This document shows, piece by piece, positions 1 through 5,844 of a stretch of 11,139 nucleotides of DNA. The first letter of the stretch is position 1; each line of letters begins with the position of its first letter. The stretch is from positions 3,807 to 14,945 of the forward strand of contig HF988069.1 of assembly GCA_000434635.1 (NCBI GenBank). The letters are read 5' to 3'. Source of the stretch: Firmicutes bacterium CAG:110 (GTDB lineage: Bacteria > Bacillota > Clostridia > Oscillospirales > Oscillospiraceae). The position numbers were made by a program, and so were the translations under genes. The notes beneath the pieces are model-generated. The model was not told where the DNA came from. It saw nothing but the letters and a program-made list of their open reading frames with translations, and searched no databases.

Positions 1-2
1 AC

Positions 3-3000
3 ACGACGCTCCCCATGGAAGCACACAGCTTTGACTATGGCGTGTGTGACGTATGCGGCTACGAAGCCACTTTCCTGGTACAGAGCGGCAGGGAGACTGC
101 GTACTTTGGCTCGTACAACGATGCAATGGCCGCGCTAGCGCGGGAAGGCGCGACGTTTCTAATGATGCTGAGAGACTATGACGGTACGATCGATATCAAT
201 GTAGACGGGAAACGTACCGTCCTGATCGGCGACGCCAGAACAAATGTCCGCGTGAGTGGCATCAACATAAACGGCGGAAGCGTTACCATATCGAATTACG
301 GAACGGTTGGCTCTCTTACGAACAATGCCGTCACGATCCTCGGCAAAGGCGGCGGCAGATATGACGCGATCCGGAATAACATGGGCGACGTCGGGGCGCT
401 TCTCGGCAGTTGCATTGTGTATAAAACAGAGGACGGCGTGTTCCTGCGTTCCAAAGATGAAGCTTGCAAGGCCGACAGCATTCAGAATGTCCGTGTCATT
501 GGCGCTCCGATTTCGTACATCGAGATCACCGGCGCGGGCAAAGGCACCGGTGAAGAGTATGATGTCAGGTATGCCCATACGGTAAAAGCGGGAGAAACGG
601 TGACGTTCCGATCGGATGTGTACCAGATCAGCGGTGCTACCGCCGCTGGTGCTGTCATCACATCCTGGGACTGCGGAACCATACCCGCGGAAAATGTCGA
701 TGTGCAGACATCCAATGGGGGCTGGAGATCGACGCTTACTCTGACGAACATTACACCTGGCGTATATCCTCTGGTCTGCACGGTGAATTCTGACAACAAC
801 GGCGAAATCTATTCCGTTCGCGCAACCGTCACACTCACCGTGGAGGCGGGCGAGACAGAGTATACCCTCACCTTCGACGCCAACGGCGGCACCGGCGCTC
901 CGGCTGCCATGACTGGCGGAACAAACAGGTTTGTGATTCCCGACACCATCCCGACACGTGAAAATGCCCACTTCGGCGGCTGGGCGCTCACTGCCGGAGC
1001 CGACAGCCCGCAATACCAGCCCGGCGATACTGTCACCATCGACGGTGGGATGAAAATGACCCTCTACGCCTACTGGAGTGCGCACGGCGACGGTAACGGC
1101 GACGGCTTCTGCGACGGCGGCGAGGAATGCCTCCACGGAAAGGACGCCGATGGCTACTGCACCGTAAGCGGCTGCACCCACAACGCGGACGGACACGACT
1201 GCTGCCCGAAGCGCGGGCCTTCGGAAACCGTCATCACGACCTTGCCAACCCTGCCCGCCGAAACGTATGTCGGCACCCAGTTTCTGGATGAAGCGCTCGA
1301 GGGCGGAGTGGCGCAGGTTAAGGGAACGGATACCGTCGTCCCCGGTAAGTTTGCATTCGAGGGAGAGTATGGCGGGAGCGTAAGTTTTGTGGGGGAAAAC
1401 CGCCTGCATGTTATCTTCACTCCCGATGACACGGAAGCATATACAACAGCGAAATGTGAAGTGATTGTGACCGGCATTCGGTATACGATCACGGAGGTTC
1501 TTACGAAGTTTGCCATCACGGACAAACCGCTGGGCACGCCCCTTGCGGAGCTGGGAATCCCTACGGAGGGCGTCACGGTAAAAACCGACTCCGGCGCAAT
1601 GTTCGCCCCTATTCCGGTCATTTGGGACACATCTGCCTATGATCCCAATTCTCTGGAACCCCAGACTATCTACGGAACGCTGGATGTTGCCAGCAGCTAT
1701 TTTCATGATAAAATCGTTACGGAAACCGATGTAAAAGCGACCATTGAGGTATCTCTTATGGATACTCGGGTCTTCCAGACTACCATTGTCACACCGCCTA
1801 CGGTTGAAGGAACCTTCTATGCGCTGGATCGTTACGAGACGCTGACAAGCGGTCTCAAGGGCGGAAAGGCGATGGCAAACGGTCAGGAGATCGAAGGCAC
1901 GTTCGAGTTTGATGAGGACGAATTGCTGTACGGAGACACCGCCTACCCAGGCATCGGGCTGAAATACGGCCAGCTTACGCGCACGGTCGTTTTCAAGCCG
2001 ACAAACTCCAGGAACTACACAACTGCAGCCTGCACGGTAACCGTGAACGTTCTCCCGCTCACGATCGTCAGAATCAATCCCAATTTCGAGGACATCACCG
2101 ACAAGCCCATTGGTACGGCGTTTGAACAACTTGGATTGGCGGAAGCGGGTTCGATGGACGTGATGCGCGGTGACCCCCAAAAAACGACGATCATGAGCGA
2201 CACGGTGGCCTGGGATAAAAACCAGTATGACCCGAATACGCCATATGAGCAGCGCATTACGGGCAGATTGGTGCTGTCCACATGGAAGGATTATATTGCG
2301 CCCCCCGAAGGGGCGTCCACCGTCAGCGTCAAGGTGAAGCTGAAGTACGACCCGGTTGTACCTGTGATTGTGACCGCGCCGACGTTCCGCTGGACAAAGG
2401 GAGACTTCCGGCTTGGCGACAATCAGATTTTTGTCAGCGAAACCTTCCAGATCGGAACGGAAACGCTCCCGGAGGAAGCTGACGAGATCGGTGCGCTTAT
2501 TGGCGGTGAGGCGCGGGTTGGCGGCAAGAAGATCGACGGCACATTCTCTTTCAAGGCCGGTACGCCTAAGTGGTTTAGCGCAGCGGGAACATACAACGTG
2601 ACTGTGGTCTTCACGCCGAGTGATACCGTTCGTTATGCGCCTGCCGAATGTACCATCCCGATTGAAGCGGTCAAACGCACCCTCCTGAGCATCGAACCCT
2701 CGACGGATATCACGAACAAAGAGGTCGGCACGGAGTTTGATGCGCTCTGGCTGCCTTCATTCGTGAACTGCCGGACAGAGGACGGGTCGTTCTACTCAGG
2801 CATTGGCGTAACGTGGGATAAGACGTCGTATGACCTGAATTCTACTGCTGAGCAGGCCATTACCGGCACGCTCAATCTCGGCGATATTCCGACTATTCAG
2901 CAGCCCGTCCCGGAGTTAAAGGCCACGGTCAAGGTCAGGCTTATTCCCCACGACTGGAGCGACTGGACGCCCGACAGCAACGGTACCCACAGCCGCGTCT

Positions 3001-4985
3001 GCGCCAGAAACAGCAGTCATAAAGAAACCGTCAGCTGCTCCGGCGGTACGGCGACCTGTCAGGCAAAGGCGGTCTGCTCTGTCTGCGGTCAGGCATACGG
3101 CCAGTTTGCCGCGCATGACTTTACGGCAGAAGTGGTTGAAGAAAAATACCTGAAATCCGCCGCAACCTGCACGGAGAAGGCAGTTTACTACAAGTCCTGC
3201 ACCGTCTGCGGCGAAAAAGGAACGGAAACCTTCGAGGTTGGCAATATTCTCGGCCACGACTGGGGCGAATGGCAGTCCAACGGAAACGATACCCATAGCC
3301 GCATCTGCAAGCGCAACGCAACCCATAAGGAAACCGTCAGCTGCTCCGGCGGTACGGCGACCTGTCAGGCAAAGGCGGTCTGCTCTGTTTGCGGTCAGGA
3401 GTATGGTCAGCTTGCCGCGCATGACTTTACGGCAGAAGTGGTTGAAGAAAAATATCTGAAATCCGCCGCGACCTGCACGGAAAAGGCGACTTACTACAAG
3501 TCCTGCACAGTCTGCGGCGAAAAGGGAACGGAAACCTTTGAGGTCGGCAACATTCTCGGCCACGACTGGGGCGAATGGCAGTCCAACGGAAACGATACCC
3601 ATAGCCGCATCTGCAAGCGCAACGCAACCCATAAGGAAACCGTCAGCTGCTCCGGCGGTACGGCGACCTGTCAGGCGAAGGCGGTCTGCTCTGTCTGCGG
3701 TCAGGCATACGGCCAGTTTGCCGCGCATGACTTTACGGCAGAAGTGGTTGAAGAAAAATACCTGAAATCCGCCGCAACCTGCACGGAGAAGGCAGTTTAC
3801 TACAAGTCCTGCACCGTCTGCGGCGAAAAAGGAACGGAAACCTTCGAGGTTGGCAATATTCTCGGCCACGACTGGGGCGAATGGCAGTCCAACGGAAACG
3901 ATACCCATAGCCGCATCTGCAAGCGCAACGCAACCCATAAGGAAACCGTCAGCTGTTCCGGCGGCACGGCGACCTGTCAGGCAAAGGCGGTCTGCTCTGT
4001 CTGCGGTCAGGCATACGGCCAGTTTGCCGCGCATGACTTTACGGCAGAAGTGGTTGAAGAAAAATACCTGAAATCCGCCGCAACCTGCACGGAGAAGGCA
4101 GTTTACTACAAGTCCTGCACCGTCTGCGGCGAAAAAGGAACGGAAACCTTCGAGGTTGGCAATATTCTCGGCCACGACTGGGGCGAATGGCAGTCCAACG
4201 GAAACGATACCCATAGCCGCATCTGCACCAGAAACAGCGGCCATAAGGAGACCGTCAACTGTTCCGGTGGTACGGCGACCTGTCAGGCAAAGGCAGTCTG
4301 CGCTGTGTGCAGGCACGAATACGGCCAGCTTGGCACACACAGCTTCACGGCGGAAACCGTGGAGGAACAGTACCTGAAATCCGCCGCGACCTGCACAGAA
4401 AAGGCAGTCTATTACAGGTCCTGCGCCACCTGCGGCCTGAGCGCCAAGGACACCGCCGAGGAAGCGGTCTTTGAAACCAGGGCGCTCGGCCATGACTGGG
4501 GCAAGTGGCAGTCCAATGGCGACGGCACCCACACCCATGTCTGCACCAGAGACAATACCCACAAGGAGACGGTCAGCTGCTCCGGCGGCACCGCGACCTG
4601 CGTGGAGCAGGCGACCTGTAAGGACTGCGGCGGGAAGTACGGCGAAAAGGATGCCGCGAACCACACCGGTGCGAAGAAATGGACGACCACAAAGACCACC
4701 CACGAACAGAAATGGTCCTGCTGCGGCGAGATCACCGTCGCCAAAGAATCCCACACCTTCGGCAAATGGGTCGTCACCGAAAAGGCAACATCCAGAAAAG
4801 ACGGGGAAAAGACCCGCACCTGTGAAGTCTGCGATTACGTCGAGACTGCGAAGATCCCTGCCACCGGTACTTCGCCGAAGACCGGCGACGACAGCCACAT
4901 CGGCATGTGGGCCAGCATCCTCTGCGTATCCCTCGCCGGTATCGTAGCGCTGGTGGTATGGTATAAACGGAAGAACAGGAAGTAA
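3..4985 (+). CDS. Large cell-wall-anchored repeat surface protein (5' partial), probable adhesin
   Basis: The frame is open from base 3 to the TAA at 4983-4985. The first ATG (15) has no ribosome binding site or signal peptide and lies inside a C-x2-C element (residues 16-19), so the real start is upstream. Residues below are numbered from that ATG. Residues 20-190 are beta-rich and glycine/asparagine-rich. About 190-283 look Ig-like. 283-354 are one InlB/Flg_new-type repeat. 356-401 are Asp/Cys-rich. 404-978 hold three Ig-like double modules. 979-1492 hold five Cys-rich repeats and 1493-1618 a diverged sixth. The end is SPKTG (1620-1624), a hydrophobic helix (about 1630-1650) and a basic KRKNRK tail. 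This is the layout of sortase substrates covalently fixed to peptidoglycan. No enzyme domain is visible, so a binding or structural role is inferred; the ligand is unknown. It appears to be the last gene of its transcript. Confidence 0.88.
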   Translation, partial: TTLPMEAHSFDYGVCDVCGYEATFLVQSGRETAYFGSYNDAMAALAREGATFLMMLRDYDGTIDINVDGKRTVLIGDARTNVRVSGININGGSVTISNYGTVGSLTNNAVTILGKGGGRYDAIRNNMGDVGALLGSCIVYKTEDGVFLRSKDEACKADSIQNVRVIGAPISYIEITGAGKGTGEEYDVRYAHTVKAGETVTFRSDVYQISGATAAGAVITSWDCGTIPAENVDVQTSNGGWRSTLTLTNITPGVYPLVCTVNSDNNGEIYSVRATVTLTVEAGETEYTLTFDANGGTGAPAAMTGGTNRFVIPDTIPTRENAHFGGWALTAGADSPQYQPGDTVTIDGGMKMTLYAYWSAHGDGNGDGFCDGGEECLHGKDADGYCTVSGCTHNADGHDCCPKRGPSETVITTLPTLPAETYVGTQFLDEALEGGVAQVKGTDTVVPGKFAFEGEYGGSVSFVGENRLHVIFTPDDTEAYTTAKCEVIVTGIRYTITEVLTKFAITDKPLGTPLAELGIPTEGVTVKTDSGAMFAPIPVIWDTSAYDPNSLEPQTIYGTLDVASSYFHDKIVTETDVKATIEVSLMDTRVFQTTIVTPPTVEGTFYALDRYETLTSGLKGGKAMANGQEIEGTFEFDEDELLYGDTAYPGIGLKYGQLTRTVVFKPTNSRNYTTAACTVTVNVLPLTIVRINPNFEDITDKPIGTAFEQLGLAEAGSMDVMRGDPQKTTIMSDTVAWDKNQYDPNTPYEQRITGRLVLSTWKDYIAPPEGASTVSVKVKLKYDPVVPVIVTAPTFRWTKGDFRLGDNQIFVSETFQIGTETLPEEADEIGALIGGEARVGGKKIDGTFSFKAGTPKWFSAAGTYNVTVVFTPSDTVRYAPAECTIPIEAVKRTLLSIEPSTDITNKEVGTEFDALWLPSFVNCRTEDGSFYSGIGVTWDKTSYDLNSTAEQAITGTLNLGDIPTIQQPVPELKATVKVRLIPHDWSDWTPDSNGTHSRVCARNSSHKETVSCSGGTATCQAKAVCSVCGQAYGQFAAHDFTAEVVEEKYLKSAATCTEKAVYYKSCTVCGEKGTETFEVGNILGHDWGEWQSNGNDTHSRICKRNATHKETVSCSGGTATCQAKAVCSVCGQEYGQLAAHDFTAEVVEEKYLKSAATCTEKATYYKSCTVCGEKGTETFEVGNILGHDWGEWQSNGNDTHSRICKRNATHKETVSCSGGTATCQAKAVCSVCGQAYGQFAAHDFTAEVVEEKYLKSAATCTEKAVYYKSCTVCGEKGTETFEVGNILGHDWGEWQSNGNDTHSRICKRNATHKETVSCSGGTATCQAKAVCSVCGQAYGQFAAHDFTAEVVEEKYLKSAATCTEKAVYYKSCTVCGEKGTETFEVGNILGHDWGEWQSNGNDTHSRICTRNSGHKETVNCSGGTATCQAKAVCAVCRHEYGQLGTHSFTAETVEEQYLKSAATCTEKAVYYRSCATCGLSAKDTAEEAVFETRALGHDWGKWQSNGDGTHTHVCTRDNTHKETVSCSGGTATCVEQATCKDCGGKYGEKDAANHTGAKKWTTTKTTHEQKWSCCGEITVAKESHTFGKWVVTEKATSRKDGEKTRTCEVCDYVETAKIPATGTSPKTGDDSHIGMWASILCVSLAGIVALVVWYKRKNRK
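861..1076 (+). other. InlB/Flg_new-type beta-grasp repeat within the surface protein
   Basis: This is a single copy of the module that Pfam calls the Listeria-Bacteroides repeat (Flg_new). It starts with YTLTFDANGG, has a central FGGWAL, and ends with LYAYW, spaced as usual for the family at about 70 residues. Such modules are common in internalin-like and other Gram-positive surface proteins and act as spacers or binding modules. Only one copy is seen, between an Ig-like segment and the Asp/Cys-rich insert. Confidence 0.85.
1080..1214 (+). other. Asp/Cys-rich insert with calcium-loop-like motif
   Basis: About 45 residues contain GDGNGDGFCDGG followed by KDADGYC and a CC pair. There are six cysteines and many Asp/Gly residues. 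DGNGDG resembles the calcium-binding loop of EF-hand and dockerin modules, but no paired helix or second full loop is visible, so this is not a dockerin. It sits between the InlB-type repeat and the first Ig-like double module and may be a metal- or disulfide-stabilised hinge. Confidence 0.5.
1224..2948 (+). repeat. Three tandem copies of a two-part Ig-like module
   Basis: Three diverged protein-level copies occupy about 1224-1772, 1773-2357 and 2358-2948 (183-197 residues each). Each first half runs from an I/V-T-x-P-T opening through G-x-F-x-F to a V-x-F-x-P-x-[DN]-x-x-x-Y strand, like the MBG-type sandwich domains of surface proteins. Each second half carries the hallmarks of bacterial Ig-like group 4 (Big_4): ITDKPLGT or an equivalent, a later WD, then YD and GTL/GRL (for example ITDKPIGTAFEQLGL in copy 2). 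The copies are well diverged in DNA, unlike the Cys-rich repeats that follow, so they are older. They probably form a rigid stalk. Confidence 0.72.
2949..4490 (+). repeat. Five tandem Cys-rich repeats (306-bp period), units 2-4 nearly identical
   Basis: Units start at HDW: 2949, 3255, 3561, 3867 and 4173. The first four are exactly 306 bp (102 aa); the fifth is 318 bp. A sixth, diverged partial unit starts at 4491. Each full unit has about eight cysteines, including two C-x2-C-G knuckles (VCSVCG and SCTVCG). By my reading units 3 and 4 differ at 3 of 306 bases. Units 2 and 3 are identical for their first 116 bases and then differ at about 18 positions, mostly synonymous. Units 1, 3 and 4 share the same second half while unit 2 differs, a mosaic typical of recombination between repeats. 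Similar Cys-rich repeats occur next to wall anchors in other Clostridia. The copy number here may be affected by assembly. Confidence 0.93.
4872..4982 (+). other. C-terminal cell-wall sorting signal (SPKTG, TM helix, basic tail)
   Basis: SPKTGDD is followed by a hydrophobic stretch of about 20 residues ending in VALVVWY and then KRKNRK at the stop. This is the standard three-part sortase signal. The S/P-P-x-T-G form is known as the recognition motif of the class B sortase of Clostridioides difficile, so a related sortase rather than an LPXTG-specific SrtA is the likely partner. No sortase gene is in the window. Confidence 0.88.
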
Positions 4986-4998
4986 ATCAGGCCATATT

Positions 4999-5032
4999 GC
5001 AATCATAACCACCGGCCAGCGATTATGATTGC
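4999..5032 (+). terminator. Perfect 10-bp inverted repeat after the surface gene, possible weak terminator
   Basis: Arms 4999-5008 (GCAATCATAA) and 5023-5032 (TTATGATTGC) pair perfectly around a 14-base loop, starting 13 bases after the stop codon. The stem is AT-rich and no T-run follows, so it would be a poor intrinsic terminator alone. It may protect the mRNA 3' end or be a protein-binding site. The stronger terminator lies about 75 bases further on. Confidence 0.4.
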
Positions 5033-5104
5033 GTGTTGGAATCTTCGTCCGCCTTCAGGTTTTTCCGAACGCTGTCCTCAAAATCGGCTGGTTGTTCCAG
5101 GCAG

Positions 5105-5149
5105 AAAAATCCGGACTTATTCCCGAGTGGGGAGTAAGTTCGGGTTTTT
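5105..5149 (+). terminator. Long intrinsic terminator hairpin, potentially bidirectional
   Basis: Arm 5105-5124 pairs with 5130-5149 around a five-base loop. I count 20 pairs including three G-U wobbles. The outer five pairs are AAAAA with TTTTT, so the T-run 5145-5149 is part of the stem and the hairpin reads as a terminator on either strand. It separates the surface gene from the sigma operon. Confidence 0.82.
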
Positions 5150-5181
5150 CGCTTTATCCAGGAAGTGCCGCACAGAAAAGA

Positions 5182-5210
5182 TTGCCATGTGCAGCCGGAT
5201 GTAGTATGCT
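5182..5210 (+). promoter_or_regulatory. Candidate sigma-A promoter for the sigma/anti-sigma operon
   Basis: TTGCCA (5182-5187) and TATGCT (5205-5210) are 17 bases apart, matching the -35 and -10 consensus at 5/6 and 4/6 positions. It lies after the terminator and predicts a start near 5217 with about 70 bases of leader. A second possible -10 (TATAAG, 5251-5256) has no good -35. An ECF-type autoregulatory promoter is not clear. Confidence 0.5.
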
Positions 5211-5286
5211 GTCAGAAAGAAAAATCTTCCATTCCGCGTTTTTCTGCGTGTATAAGGGTGAAGCTACTAAAAAAGGAGGCGGCGAC

Positions 5287-5844
5287 ATGGATGACAATGA
5301 AATTCTCGATTTGTATTTCGCCCGGTCGGAACAGGCGATCGTTCAGACTGACCAGAAATACGGATTTTATTGTTACAGTATTGCCAAACGTATTTTATCC
5401 GACCCCCTGGACGCTGAGGAAAGCGTCAACGATACCTATTACTCCGCCTGGAAGCTGATCCCACCCCGCAGACCCCAGCGGTTTTCCACCTTCCTGGGAA
5501 AGATCACCCGGAATCTTGCCATCGACCGCTGGCGGAAGAATACCGCCGAAAAGCGGGGGAAGGGGGAGACGCAGGTGCTGCTGGACGAGCTGGCGGAGTG
5601 TGTCGCCGGAAGCGAAAGCCCGGAGACGGAGCTGCTTCGCAAGGAGCTGACCGCCTCGCTGAACCGCTTTCTGCGGAAGCTCCCGGAAAAAGACCGCACC
5701 GTCTTTCTGCTCCGGTACTACTATGCCGGTACGAAGGAAGACATTGCCCGGAAGACGGGGCTGTCTTCCAATCAGGTGAAGTACATCCTGCAAAAAGTAA
5801 GAAAACAGTTGGCCGACACACTCAAAAAGGAGGGTTTACAATGA
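5287..5844 (+). CDS. ECF-type RNA polymerase sigma factor
   Basis: The product is 185 aa, normal for a minimal two-domain ECF sigma factor. Region 2 covers about residues 15-85: a DAEESVNDTYYSAW helix, then FLGKITRNLAIDRWRK, the part that contacts core polymerase and the -10 element. A variable linker (86-115) is followed by region 4 (about 118-182) with LPEKDRTVFLLRYYY and a helix-turn-helix around GTKEDIARKTGLSSNQVKY that would read the -35. The start is the ATG at 5287, seven bases after a perfect AAGGAGG (5273-5279). An in-frame ATG at 5029 would carry the frame through the terminator and is rejected. The stop overlaps the next start (ATGA, 5841-5844), so the two genes are co-translated. 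The sigma factor is probably held inactive by that membrane protein; the inducing signal and regulon are unknown. Confidence 0.92.
   Translation: MDDNEILDLYFARSEQAIVQTDQKYGFYCYSIAKRILSDPLDAEESVNDTYYSAWKLIPPRRPQRFSTFLGKITRNLAIDRWRKNTAEKRGKGETQVLLDELAECVAGSESPETELLRKELTASLNRFLRKLPEKDRTVFLLRYYYAGTKEDIARKTGLSSNQVKYILQKVRKQLADTLKKEGLQ

Noticed and set aside
159..2180. Open reading frame of 673 codons on the minus strand, opposite the surface gene
   Set aside because: No ribosome binding site or recognisable domain, and its low-complexity Arg/Val-rich product fits the shadow of a GC-rich gene. The + strand frame has clear domains.
2949..4490. CRISPR-like array, considered because of regular direct repeats
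   Set aside because: The repeats are 306 bp, contiguous without unique spacers, and code in frame for protein.
4848..4868. IPATG just before SPKTG as a second sortase motif
   Set aside because: KIPATG is the usual closing strand of Cys-rich repeats in this protein class, and no hydrophobic segment follows at the right distance except that used by SPKTG.
2916..5012. Open reading frame of 698 codons on the minus strand over the Cys-rich repeats
   Set aside because: It repeats only because the + strand repeats with a period divisible by three. It has no start signals or domain of its own, and it reads through the wall anchor region.
5067..5088. GAAC and CGG spaced like an ECF-type promoter
   Set aside because: It lies upstream of the terminator at 5105-5149, so a transcript from here would stop before the sigma gene. 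The match is also short.
5029..5286. N-terminal extension of the sigma factor from ATG 5029
   Set aside because: It would read through the inverted repeat and terminator, shows no conserved sequence, and lacks a ribosome binding site. The ATG at 5287 has a perfect one.
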